Below, piece by piece: positions 1 through 9,605 of a DNA stretch of 64,000 nt. The stretch is from JAOSJL01 sp963704035. Its GTDB lineage: Bacteria; Actinomycetota; Acidimicrobiia; IMCC26256; JAOSJL01. The first letter of the stretch is position 1; each line of letters starts with the position of its first letter. Location of the stretch: positions 186,001 through 250,000 of the forward strand of contig CAVPGR010000002.1 of the NCBI GenBank assembly GCA_963704035.1, given 5' to 3'. Under the pieces are notes generated by a model. That model saw nothing but the letters and a program-made list of their open reading frames with translations, made no database searches and had not been told where the DNA came from. The position numbers were made by a program, and so were the translations under genes.

Positions 1-493
1 GACGACGCCTTCACCGAACTCGCTCTCGACCTTCCAGCCCGCGTTCGCGGAACACGCCGAGCATGCGCTGATTTTCGGGCAGCGTGTCGGCCACGAAGCG
101 GTGAACACCCGCGGCACGCCCGGCCGCGGCGAGGTGTTCGAGGAGTGCAGTACCGATTCCCCGACCCTGATGTGCGTCGGCCACCACGAAGGCGACCTCG
201 GCATCCACGACGTTGACCCGTCGGTCGTAGCGCGCCACACCCAGGAGCTGGTCTCCGAGCTCGGCGACGAGAGCCATCCGGTCCACGTAGTCCACGGTGG
301 CGAGCATCTCGAGCTGCCGCTCCGACGGGCGCGGCACCGGCGAGAAGAACCGCAGGTAGATGGATTTCTCGGACAGGCGGGACCAGAGGTCGTAGAGGCC
401 GCCGACATCGTCACCACGGATCGGCCGTACGTGAACCGTGCGGCCGTCGCTCAGGACGACATCGGATTCCCACTGCGCGGGATAGCCGGACAT
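1..493 (-). CDS. GNAT-domain acetyltransferase, N-terminal part; gene runs off the window start
   Basis: The start is ATG at 491-493. The first 160 residues form a GNAT N-acetyltransferase domain with the acetyl-CoA pyrophosphate-binding motif QGRGIGTALL at about residues 109-118. The open frame closes at a TGA at 11-13, but removing one base of the CC at 30-31 gives a better continuation (GLEVESEFGEGVV) that stays open to the window edge. In actinobacteria this type of GNAT domain is often followed by a CoA-binding/acyl-CoA-synthetase-like module, so the full protein may be much longer; that is inference. It is divergent from the P-type ATPase gene with only 55 bp between the starts. The acetyl acceptor cannot be told from sequence. 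Confidence 0.75.
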
Positions 494-548
494 CGGGCCA
501 GTATCTCGCGTCCATTTCGGTCCGCACTCTGCGGGCTAGCGTCGTTTC

Positions 549-2952
549 ATGGATCGCAGCGATGTGGCCGACGACCCACGTCCTGCGACCGACCCGATGC
601 GTCGCTCACCGGGCCCCCATGACGGTCTGACCAGCGCCGAGGTCGCTGATCGAGTCGCTCACGGTCTGGTCAACGACGAAGGGGAGCGCACGAGCCGGAC
701 GTTCGGTCAGATCGTCCGTGCGAACGTCCTCACCAGGTTCAACGCCATTCTCGGCACGATGCTCGTGGTGATCCTGATCGTCGGGTCCTACAAGGACTGC
801 TCTCTTCGGTGTCGTGCTCGTGGCCAATGCGTTGATCGGGATCGTCCAGGAGACACGGGCGAAGCGCACGCTCGATCGCCTTGCCGTTCTGAACGCTCCT
901 TTGGCGAGGATCGTGCGAGACGGCGAACTCTCGGAGCACCCCACCGAGGCCATCGTTCTCGACGACGTTCTCGACGTGCGTGTCGGCGACCAGATCGTGG
1001 CCGACGGTGATGTCTTGGCTGCCGAGGGCCTGGAGATCGACGAGTCGCTCCTGACCGGCGAATCGGACCCGGTCACCAAGCGGGCCGGTGACGAGGTGCT
1101 GTCGGGGAGCATCGCGGTGGCGGGCACGGGCCGCGTCCGGGCGTCACGTATCGGGGCGGAGGCCTACGCCCGCAAGCTCGCCACCGAGGCTCGACGCTTC
1201 ACGCTCGTGCGCTCCGAGCTCCAGGACGGGATCAATCTCATCCTGCGATACGTGACGTGGGCCATCGTGCCCACCGCAGCGCTGTTGCTGCTCAGCCAGC
1301 TGAACTCCCATGAGTCCGTGAAAGAGGCGCTGGCGGGAACGGTCGCGGGTGTGGTCGGCATGGTCCCCGAAGGGCTGGTTCTGCTCACGAGCATCGCGTT
1401 CGCCGTCTCGGTCATCACGCTCGGGCGCCGCAACGTGCTCGTGCAGGAGATGCCCGCCGTGGAAGGGCTTGCCCGCGTGGATGTCGTCTGTGTCGACAAG
1501 ACCGGCACGCTGACCGAGGGGATCATCGCCTTCGAGCGACTCGAGGTGTTCGAGGGAACGGACGCGGCCCTGGCCCGCGACGCCCTGGGGGCGCTGGGCG
1601 ACGAACCGGACGCCAATCCGACGCTGGCCGCCGTGGCCGCCGAGTTCGACGCCCCGTCGGATTGGGACGTGTCCGCTCGAGTGCCGTTCTCGTCGGCCCG
1701 CAAGTGGAGTGCCACCGCCTTCGCCGACCACGGCACCTGGGTTCTCGGAGCACCCGAGATGGTGCTCGCGGGACAAGACGAGGATCCTGCCCGCGAGCGG
1801 GCGAACCGCGCTGCCGACAAGGGCGGGCGCGTCCTTCTTCTCGCACGGGGCGACGCACCGCCCGCCGACGACGAGCTCCCCGGCGGCCTTCGCCCCGCCG
1901 CGCTGGTCGTTCTCGACGAGAAGGTCCGACCAGACGCCGCCGAGACACTGAGCTACTTCGCCGATCAGAACGTGTCGGTCAAGGTCATCTCGGGTGACAA
2001 TCCGCGCACGGTGGGTGCGGTCGCCCACAGGGTCGGCGTTCCTGATTCCAACAGACCCGTCGACGCTCGGGACCTCGATGAGGACGACACCGAGGCTCTC
2101 GCGGACACACTCGACGACAGATCCGTGTTCGGCCGGGTCACTCCCCACCAGAAGCGCTCCATGGTGGGAGCGCTCCAGTCGCGTGGCCACGTCGTGGCGA
2201 TGACCGGCGACGGAGTGAATGACGCCCTCGCATTGAAGGACGCCGACATCGGGATCGCCATGGGCTCGGGTGCGCCCGCCACGCGTGCGGTCGCGCAACT
2301 CGTCCTGCTCGACGGCCGCTTCGCCACGATGCCGGGCGTTGTCGCCGAGGGGCGACGGGTGATCGGGAACATCGAGCGAGTCGCCAACCTGTTCATCACG
2401 AAGACCGTGTACGTCATGCTCATCGCGATCCTCAGTGGCGTGTTCCTCTGGCCGTTCCCGTTCCTGCCGCGCCACCTGACGATCGTGTCGAGCCTGACCA
2501 TCGGAATCCCCGGGTTCTTCCTGGCGATGGCACCCAACAAACGACGGTACGTCCCGGGTTTCGTGCCGCGCGTTCTGCGTTTCGCGGCCCCTGCCGGCTT
2601 CGTCGCCGCCGCGGCCACCTTCGGCTCCTACGCGGCGGCGCGCGCTCAGGACGTGTCGCTGGCGGAGGCGCGCACGGCGGCGACGCTCACGCTCCTCGTT
2701 CTGGGCATCTGGGTTCTCATCCTGCTCGCGCGGCCCATGACTCCGCTGCGTATCGCATTGATCGCGGGCATGGTCGTGATGATGGTCGGAGCGTTCGTCA
2801 TTCCCGTGACCGCCGACTTCTTCGAACTCGAGCTTCCGGGGTGGGCGGAACTCGTCGAATCGCTGCTGATCGCCGCCGGGGGCGCGCTGGCGCTGGAGAT
2901 CTTCTGGCGCTTGACCCACAACCGCTGGGCCCTCGGCGGCGGCGAGACGTAG
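549..2952 (+). CDS. ctpE: CtpE-like P-type cation-transporting ATPase (one frameshift)
   Basis: This is a membrane ATPase of about 800 residues, the usual length of the mycobacterial CtpE family, which has been linked to calcium uptake. Visible motifs are LLTGES (actuator, ending about 1065), DKTGTLTEG with the phosphorylated Asp (1495-1521), SVKVISGDN, and MTGDGVND (2200-2223). The C-terminal third holds several hydrophobic segments. The N-terminus (TSRTFGQIVRANVLTRFNAI) matches CtpE closely. The frame breaks near 798: dropping the T at 798 restores a continuous KDALFGVVLVANA reading through the second membrane helix. No ribosome-binding site precedes the ATG at 549, so a leaderless start is possible. 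The ion is inferred from family similarity only. Confidence 0.88.
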
Positions 2953-2982
2953 CTTCCGTCGTAGCGGACGCTGCGGCAGTCG

Positions 2983-4812
2983 CTACCCGCCGGTGCCGAC
3001 GTAGGTCTTGGCGTCGAGGGTGTCGTAGCGCCAGGTCCATTCTCGGTGTGCCGGTTCCTGGCCGGGGCGCTCGACCGTGCGGGAGTAGACGACGGAGAAG
3101 CCGTCGTAGCCGTCTTCCGACTTCGTCGTGCCCTTCGGGAGGAGTGGTGTCTTGATCGTCTTGGCTCCGGCCGGATATCTCGCTGTGACGTTCGGCTCCG
3201 TGCTCGTCACGACCCGGCCTTCCGAGTTGCTGTAGAAGGCGAAGGTGATCGACGTGTCGGTGTAGGCGGCGCGGATCAGCACTCCGGAGTTCGAATCGTT
3301 CCGGAATTGGAGGTCGAGGTTCGGGTAGTTGACGGTTGCTTCGCGCCCCATCGGGTAGCGCGAGATGTAGAGCGAGTGGGGTGTGTGAGTCACATCCTCG
3401 AGTCCGGCGAAGAACATGGTGTTGTAGAGCGTCGTGGCGATCTGGCTCACGCCTCCACCGACGTCGTCGACGAACTTGTTGCCCGCCGCGATGGCACCTG
3501 CCTCGACGAAGCCACGTTCGACGGTGCGAGGTCCGAGCCGCTCGTTGAGTGAGAACACCTCACCCGGCTCGATGATCTGGTTCTGGAGAATGTCGGCCGC
3601 ACGGTGGATGTTCGACACACGCGATGCGCAACAGGGGTGCTCGGTGGTGAACGTGGAGATCCGCTCTGTGATGTTCAGTTTCTCGGCCCACGCCGTGTCG
3701 TGCTCGGGCTGCTTCTCGACAAAGCTCGCAGCGACGACCCGTTGACCGCTGAGGATCCCCTGTGACACCTCGGCCAGATCGATGGTGCGCCCGGCGGTGG
3801 ACGGGACCACCGACACCGTGGCGTTCGGGTGCACTTCGAAACGGGCGTCGACGGGCTTGGTCTCGATGAACGCCACGCCGGGCCCGAGCGCGGCGTACAG
3901 CGCGTACGGGTTGACAGCCAGGAGGAGTTGCTCCCCCTCGATACGTGTCTCGAGAGTCCGCCCGAGAACATCGGGAGCGATCGGAAACGACGCGCTGTCG
4001 GCCGTGACCGTCACGCCTTCGGCAAGCAGGCCCCGCGCTTCCTCGGCTGCGCGCGCCACCTCGGCTTCGGTCACGGCGGCCGTGGAGGTGACGACCGGAA
4101 GATCGACGACGGTTCGGTCGGAATCGGCCAGCGCCTTCTCCAGGATCGGCAGCGCCGCTTCCCGGTCGATCACGCGTCCGTCGACGGGCGCGACCTCCGT
4201 GACGGTCGCGTCGTCGAACACCAGGTTTCCGTCGACGGGTGGTACGTCGGCCTCCGCCGCCCACGCGTCGAGGGTCTTCTCGACAGCAGCGTCGTCCCAG
4301 GTCACGGCCAGAGGCACGGTTTCGGTCCGGAAGCGCCGCAGGACCGTCCCCACGGTCTGTTCGATCGGATTTCCGCTACGGCCCGCCTCGCGGGCGGTGC
4401 GTACCGCGGTGACACCGTCGACCTGCACCCCGAGAGTGGCCGGATCGACGGTGAGCTCCACCTCTCCGGCTCGTGCGGTGATCGGCTCGGTTTCGAGGGT
4501 TTCGGCGACAGCGTCGACAGCATCCTCAGCGTCGGCCTCGCTGGACCCGGAGACCTCCACGCCGGCGATCTCCACTCCGGGAAGCACGGCCCCGCTGTAC
4601 ACGAGCCGCTCGGTGAGCCCGATGCCCACGAAGACGGCGGCGAGAACCAGGATCGTCAGGATCCCCCAGCGGAGGGCGCGCGAGCCGCGACGTGGTGGTC
4701 TGCCGCCGCGTTCGCGCGCGCGACGGTCCCGCCGGGTCAGGCGATCGGGAAGAACGGTGCCGTCGGGCGACGAGACGGGGGAGTCGACGCTCACCACTTC
4801 CAGGCTACTCAT
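2983..4812 (-). CDS. VanW-family cell-wall protein with peptidoglycan-binding-like repeats
   Basis: The protein is 609 residues from the ATG at 4810-4812, chosen because the longer open frame has an atypical Arg/Pro-rich start. An Arg-rich cytoplasmic tail of about 45 residues precedes one membrane segment (RWGILTILVLAAVFVGIGL), so it is probably a type II membrane protein with the bulk outside. Two similar domains with the pattern PVDGRVID and LAVNPYALYAAL resemble the putative peptidoglycan-binding domain found with VanW. The C-terminal third has the VanW hallmark (FSLNERLGPRT, GGGVSQIATTLYNTMFFAGL). The biochemical role of VanW proteins is unknown. It converges on the ATPase gene with a 30-bp gap and is divergent from the acyl-CoA dehydrogenase at 4893. 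Confidence 0.85.
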   Translation of the reverse strand: MSSLEVVSVDSPVSSPDGTVLPDRLTRRDRRARERGGRPPRRGSRALRWGILTILVLAAVFVGIGLTERLVYSGAVLPGVEIAGVEVSGSSEADAEDAVDAVAETLETEPITARAGEVELTVDPATLGVQVDGVTAVRTAREAGRSGNPIEQTVGTVLRRFRTETVPLAVTWDDAAVEKTLDAWAAEADVPPVDGNLVFDDATVTEVAPVDGRVIDREAALPILEKALADSDRTVVDLPVVTSTAAVTEAEVARAAEEARGLLAEGVTVTADSASFPIAPDVLGRTLETRIEGEQLLLAVNPYALYAALGPGVAFIETKPVDARFEVHPNATVSVVPSTAGRTIDLAEVSQGILSGQRVVAASFVEKQPEHDTAWAEKLNITERISTFTTEHPCCASRVSNIHRAADILQNQIIEPGEVFSLNERLGPRTVERGFVEAGAIAAGNKFVDDVGGGVSQIATTLYNTMFFAGLEDVTHTPHSLYISRYPMGREATVNYPNLDLQFRNDSNSGVLIRAAYTDTSITFAFYSNSEGRVVTSTEPNVTARYPAGAKTIKTPLLPKGTTKSEDGYDGFSVVYSRTVERPGQEPAHREWTWRYDTLDAKTYVGTGG

Positions 4813-4892
4813 CGGGTCACGACAGGCTCGGTCAGGTGGGCCGGACCCGCAGGGCTGTACCGTGCGGGGGTACCGGTAACCGAGGAGGCACG

Positions 4893-6165
4893 ATGACCGC
4901 GCAGGCCGTATCCGAGACTCCCACCTTGGAGGACGAGCTCCGCGACTGGCTGGGTCGCGAGCTGCCCGACGGATGGATGGAGGCGGTCGACGCCGGTGAC
5001 GACGAGAAGTTCGCCGAGGTCCGCAAGGAGCTGGACTACGAATCGTGGTGTGAGCGCCTGGCCGACGCCGGGTGGGCCACCCCCACGTGGCCAGCCGAAT
5101 ACGGCGCCGGACGCTCACTCTCGCCGAGCGAGGCGCGACCGATCAACGAGATCCTGGCCCACTACAAGGTGCCGCGCTCCTACAACATCATCGGGATCGG
5201 AATGGGCGGCCCCACCGTCATCGAGCACGGTTCCGAGGACATGAAGAAGCGGTTGCTCGCTCCGATCGCACGGGGCACCGAGATCTGGTGTCAGCTCTTC
5301 AGTGAGCCCAGTGCGGGCTCCGACGTGGCGGGTCTGGCGACCCGCGCGGTGCGTGACGGCGACGAGTGGGTTGTGAACGGCCAGAAGGTGTGGACAACCC
5401 TCGCACACGTCGCACGGTGGGGGATGATCATCGTCCGTACGAACCCCGACGTCCCGAAGCACAAGGGGCTGTCGTATTTCGTTGTCGACATGCACGCGCC
5501 CGGCGTGACGGTGAAGCCCCTGGTTCAGATGACCGGCGACGCCGAGTTCAACGAGGTTTTCTTCGACGAGGTACGGATTCCGGATTCGATGCGCCTCGGA
5601 CCCGAAGGTGAGGGCTGGAGGGTCGCCATCACCACCTTGATGAACGAGCGTGTCGCTCTGTCGGGGGCAGGCTCCGTGGGTGGCGATGCCGTCGGCGGCA
5701 GCCCCGTCTCGCGTCTCCTCGATCGGCACCGGCCGATCACCGACCCCGTCCTGCGCCAACGGGCCGCCCAGGCCTGGATGGAGAACCGTGTCATCGGGCT
5801 CACGAACGGGCGGGCGTCGGCGGCCCGCAAGAGCGGCGAGGCGGGCCCGGAGGGTTCGGTCACCAAGCTGTTCCAGGCCGAGTTCAACCAGAGGCTCCAG
5901 GAGCTCGCGATCGATCTCGAAGGCTCGGACGCGCTCGCCTGGACCTGCGTCGGGTGACCGCACCGCGCTTCCCGGCTGGGTCCACACGGCCGAGATCGAC
6001 TACGGAACCGTCGTAGCCGGATTCCTGCGCTCACGGGCCAACACGATCGAGGGTGGAACCTCCGAGATCATGCGGAACATCCTCGGCGAGCGTGTCCTGG
6101 GTCTGCCCAAGGAGCCGCAGGTCGACCGCGAGATCCCGTGGAAGGACGTGTTGCGGTCCGGGTGA
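4893..6165 (+). CDS. Acyl-CoA dehydrogenase, FadE type (one frameshift)
   Basis: A flavoprotein of about 423 residues predicted to introduce a 2,3-double bond into an acyl-CoA and pass electrons to ETF. The ATG at 4893 follows a strong GAGGAGG at 4882-4888. Family features are WPAEYGAGR, IWCQLFSEPSAGSDVAGL, VNGQKVWTT (FAD/substrate contacts) and the C-terminal IEGGTSEIMRNILGERVLGL. The reading frame changes near 5955: the first frame ends at a TGA at 5955-5957, and the second continues ASGDRTALPGWVHTAEIDYG to the true end. One extra base explains it. This copy keeps a Glu immediately before GGTSE, unlike the two dehydrogenases at 43.9 and 49.3 kb. Substrate unknown. Confidence 0.88.
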
Positions 6166-6199
6166 CATCCCGCCACGCGTTCCGTCACCCCCACCGCCG

Positions 6200-7379
6200 A
6201 TGAGCTCCAACGTCCGCAAGTTCCTGCGCAAGCGCAACACACCGCCTGAGGAGATCGACCGCGCCGAGCAGGAAGGTTGGCTGCCGGTTCTCGTCATCGA
6301 TCGGCTTCTCGCTCCCGGCAAGCGCGAGTTCACGGTCGAGGACGTGGCCGAACGGGCGGACACGGATGTCGAGACGTTGCGCAGGGCTGTGGCGCGCACT
6401 CGGGTTTCCGAACTTCCCGCCTGACGTTCCCGCGTTCACCAAGGAAGACATCGAGGCAGCCAAGATGGCGCTCAGCCGCTCGGATGCCCGCATGGGTTTC
6501 GACGCCTTCGTCGATCTGACGCGTGTGGCGAGCGTCGGCCTCAACCGTCTGGCCACGGCCGAGACCGACTACTTCATGGAGGCGCTCACGACTCTGCGCG
6601 AGAAAGGAGCCGACGACGCCGACGTCGCCGGTGCGCTCGCCGAACTCATCGACTGGGACGGCCTGGCGATGTTGGTCGCCTACGCACATCGTGTTCTCCT
6701 GCGGGCAGCTCTTTGGCGTCGGCTCGCCCGAGGTGACGCGCCCCGCTCTGAAACCAGGGAAATGGCCGTCGGGTTCATCGACCTGATCGGGTACACAGCG
6801 CTCAGCCAGAAGTTGACGCGCGACGAGTTGCACGACCTTCTCGACCGCTTCGAAGGCCTCGCCTACGACATCGTGGCCGAACACGGTGGGCGCTTCGTGA
6901 AGAGCATCGGTGACGAGGTCATGTTCGTGAGTACCGATCCGGTGGTCGCCGCCGACATCGCCCTGAGCCTCGTCGCCGCGACGGTGGCGGACGACCTCAT
7001 TCCGCCGGCGCGCGCCGGTGTCGCGTTCGGCCCCGTTCTCACGCGGGATGGCGACTACTACGGACCGATCGTCAACCTCGCGAGCCGACTCGTGGGCGTG
7101 GCGAAACGTGGGGCGGTGTTCGCATCCGAGGATCTCCAGGCCGCTGTGACGGCGACAGCCGAGCCCGACGAAGTCGAGGAGGACGAAGAGGACGAAGAGC
7201 TCGACGAGTCCGGCAAGCCTTCAGAACCCGAGGAGACGGACGAAGCCGAAGCCACCTCCGAGGATCCCGGTGGGGAGCGCCTCGCCTGGAAGAAGCTCCG
7301 TCGCCGTCGCCTGAGCGACATCGGGCTCGTTCCGGTCTGGGAGGTCACGCGTGCCTCCGATGCTCCGGTCGACGACTAA
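6200..7379 (+). CDS. Class III adenylate/guanylate cyclase with acidic C-terminal linker (one frameshift)
   Basis: The assembled protein is about 392 residues. Residues from about 195 form a class III cyclase catalytic domain: FIDLIGYTALSQ supplies the first metal-binding Asp, KSIGDEVMF the second, and YYGPIVNLASRL the transition-state Asn/Arg. The N-terminal half is helical and lacks an obvious known sensor. After the catalytic domain comes a run of mostly Glu and Asp (about 7165-7270) and then a basic tail (WKKLRRRRL). The frame breaks near 6385; removing one G from the GGG there joins DVETLRR to LWRALGFPNFPP. The 3' end overlaps the longest possible reading of the next gene, so the two may be co-transcribed. 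Which nucleotide it uses is not decided. Confidence 0.85.
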
Positions 7380-7389
7380 CTTCGCTCCC

Positions 7390-8289
7390 ATGGCGGCGAA
7401 CCCCTCCAGGTCCGATCGGCTGTCCCTGATGGCGATCCACGCGCACCCCGACGACGAGGCGTCGAAAGGCGCGGGAACCGTCGCGCGTTACTCCCACGAG
7501 GGCGTTCACACGGTGCTCGTGACATGCACGGGAGGAGAGGCCGGCGACATCCTCAACCCCGCCGTCGACACCGAGGAGGTCCGGGAGCGGCTGGCAGACG
7601 TGCGAATGGAGGAGTTGCTGCGCGCTGTCGAGATCATCGGCTACGACGTGCTGCACCTGCTCGGGTACCACGACAGCGGAATGCCCGACACCGAGCACAA
7701 CGAGCGAGATGACAACTTCGCCAACGCCGACAACGACGAGGTCGTGGGCAAGCTGGTGGAGCTCATCCGCCTCGAGAGGCCCCAGGTGATCCTCACCTAC
7801 GACGACTCCCGCTTCTATCCGCACCCCGACCACCTCAAGGTCCACGAGGTGTCCGTTCCGGCCTTCGACGCGGCGGGCGATCCCGACGCGTACCCGGACG
7901 CCGGTGAGCCCTGGCAACCCGCCAAGCTGTACTACACGGGGTTCTCGAAACGCCGCGTGATGGCCATGCACGAGGCGTTCGAGCGTCTGGGGGTCGACAG
8001 CCCGTTCAAGGAGAGAATCGTCGACATCTCCGAGCTACACGACGACTTCACGACGCTCATCGACATCCGGGATCACATCGACGTCCGCCGTGATGCGCTG
8101 CTCGCGCACGCCACGCAGATCGATCCGGAGTCGCACTGGATGAGCCTGTCCGAGGAGGTGATGCGCGACGTGATTCCCTGGGAGGAGTTCGTCCCGGCGC
8201 GCAGCCTCGTCGACACCGGCGCAACCGATGAGAACCCCGAGACAGACCTGTTCGCAGGTGTTCGTGAGACCGTGGAGGCCGAGACGTGA
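7390..8289 (+). CDS. mca: Mycothiol S-conjugate amidase
   Basis: A 299-residue zinc amidase of the PIG-L/LmbE fold that cleaves mycothiol-toxin conjugates to a mercapturate and GlcN-inositol. The zinc motif HAHPDDE lies at residues 17-23 and the second zinc site at YPHPDH. The signatures SKGAGTVARY, TCTGGEAGDILNP and ALLAHATQIDPESHW match Mca more closely than the deacetylase MshB. I chose the ATG at 7390; an upstream ATG at 7351 would overlap the cyclase gene by 29 bp. The stop overlaps the GTG of the next gene (GTGA at 8286-8289), so translation is probably coupled. It implies a mycothiol-producing host. Confidence 0.9.
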   Translation: MAANPSRSDRLSLMAIHAHPDDEASKGAGTVARYSHEGVHTVLVTCTGGEAGDILNPAVDTEEVRERLADVRMEELLRAVEIIGYDVLHLLGYHDSGMPDTEHNERDDNFANADNDEVVGKLVELIRLERPQVILTYDDSRFYPHPDHLKVHEVSVPAFDAAGDPDAYPDAGEPWQPAKLYYTGFSKRRVMAMHEAFERLGVDSPFKERIVDISELHDDFTTLIDIRDHIDVRRDALLAHATQIDPESHWMSLSEEVMRDVIPWEEFVPARSLVDTGATDENPETDLFAGVRETVEAET

Positions 8290-8669
8290 GGTACCTGACC
8301 CAGGAATGGCTCGACGAGCTTCGACGCCTCAGTGCCGATCAGACGGCCCTGCCCGGAGCGGACGCACAGATCCAGTACATCGTGGCCGACTCCCCCGACG
8401 GCGACGTCCATTACTACTGGGTCGTGGACGACGGCCGGATCATCGAGACGCAGATCGGCGACCTCAACGATCCCGACTTCACCCTGAACATGGACTACGA
8501 GACCGGCCGTGAGATCGCCGAGGGAACACTCGAGCCGAACGTGGCGTTCATGCAGGGCCGTATGAAGTGCACCGGCGACACCGGGAAACTGATGGCGTTG
8601 ATCCCGATCACCGGGTCATCCGAGTACCACGCAATGCAGGCGGAACTCCGTAAGAACCTGGAGTTCTAG
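8286..8669 (+). CDS. SCP2 sterol-binding-domain-like protein
   Basis: A 127-residue protein starting at a GTG that overlaps the mca stop codon. The pattern of a short beta-rich start followed by DFTLNMDYETGREIAEG, VAFMQGRMKCTGDTGKLM and a C-terminal helix is that of the SCP2 (sterol carrier) fold, which forms a hydrophobic pocket for lipids or acyl-CoAs. No signal peptide is seen, so it is cytoplasmic. The tight coupling to mca is unusual for this fold and hints at a shared detoxification or thiol-conjugate role, but that is inference. It converges on the deacetylase gene with 16 bp between stop codons. Confidence 0.78.
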   Translation: MRYLTQEWLDELRRLSADQTALPGADAQIQYIVADSPDGDVHYYWVVDDGRIIETQIGDLNDPDFTLNMDYETGREIAEGTLEPNVAFMQGRMKCTGDTGKLMALIPITGSSEYHAMQAELRKNLEF

Positions 8670-8685
8670 AAGAAGGTCGAGCCGA

Positions 8686-9525
8686 CTAGGACCTCTGCAG
8701 CTCGCGTAGTTCGCGGTAGCCGATGAGGTGCGCGTCGGCTCGCTCGATCAGGTCGGGAAGCGACGGGTCCGTGCAGGCGAAGGCGTGGTCCTCGACGCGG
8801 CCGGCCCAGTCGGGGTAGGCGCTGCGCAGTTCGTCGGTGTCGATCGCCGGATGAATCATCACCTCGGTGATGCCGGGTCGCAGGTCGAACAGCACCCGCT
8901 CGATGGCGTCGCGCGAACCGACCGGGCAGGGAACGAAGTGGTCGGCGAACACGATGCCTTCCTCGGCCGCCAGGCGTCGGAAGGGGAATCCTATGGCGTG
9001 CTGGGCGCGCTCGGGCGCCATGCGCAGCGGGAGATGGAAGTCGATCGCCAGCTCCAGATAGATGTCGAAGAACGCCGCCTGGAGCTGCATCGTGCCCATG
9101 TGGCTGTCGAGATGGCTGACGTCGAAGCCCCACAGCACTGCCCGCTCGATCTGGGCCCGGCACTCCTTGCGTACCTCGTCGAGGTCGGCGTGGTCCCACA
9201 CGTCGGCCGTCGTGCGCGGAAAACCTCCGTCGCCGTCGAGAAGGCTGGGTGAGTGGGTGGCAGGTCCCCAGCGGTAGCGCTCCCATTCGGCGTTGAGCGT
9301 CAGGTGGACGCCCACGTCTTCACCGCGGTAGCCCGCCGCGGCGTCGCGGGCCCACGGGCAGGGGACCATGAGCGACGCGCTCGTGGCGACGCCGTTGCGG
9401 AGTGCGTCGTAGATGGCCACGTTCGCCGCGCGGGTGGAGCCGAGGTCGTCGCAGTTGACGATCAGCAGCTTCGCGTCGGGCGGGTACTCGAGGCGTTCGG
9501 CGAGCGTGGAAGTACTGGGCGGCAC
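8686..9525 (-). CDS. ChbG/HpnK (YdjC-family) carbohydrate deacetylase
   Basis: A 279-residue protein with the YdjC/ChbG motifs: LIVNCDDLGSTRAAN near the N-terminus (metal-binding Asp pair), GVHLTLNAEW, and SHLDSHMG (metal-binding His). These enzymes remove N-acetyl groups from small carbohydrates such as chitooligosaccharides or hopanoid-linked GlcNAc. ITEVMIHPAID supplies the late His. There is no signal peptide, so action is cytoplasmic. Substrate is not predictable from context: the neighbours are an SCP2-like protein and an amino-acid dehydrogenase. Confidence 0.85.
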   Translation of the reverse strand: MPPSTSTLAERLEYPPDAKLLIVNCDDLGSTRAANVAIYDALRNGVATSASLMVPCPWARDAAAGYRGEDVGVHLTLNAEWERYRWGPATHSPSLLDGDGGFPRTTADVWDHADLDEVRKECRAQIERAVLWGFDVSHLDSHMGTMQLQAAFFDIYLELAIDFHLPLRMAPERAQHAIGFPFRRLAAEEGIVFADHFVPCPVGSRDAIERVLFDLRPGITEVMIHPAIDTDELRSAYPDWAGRVEDHAFACTDPSLPDLIERADAHLIGYRELRELQRS

Positions 9526-9605
9526 ACCGCTCCCGGGGGGTCGGCAACGAGGGACCCTCGCATCCTACCTGCGCGCCTGAGAGAGGGGTCTTAGGGTGAA
9601 GTCTC

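Noticed and set aside
1144..2919. Long minus-strand open frame of about 590 codons opposite the P-type ATPase
   Set aside because: It is a mirror of a clear CtpE-like gene in high-GC DNA, with His/Arg/Asp-rich low-complexity translation and no recognisable domain.
5650..6165. Separate small gene at the end of the acyl-CoA dehydrogenase
   Set aside because: Its C-terminal half is the missing end of the dehydrogenase (GGTSEIMRNILGERVLGL); the start is out-of-frame translation.
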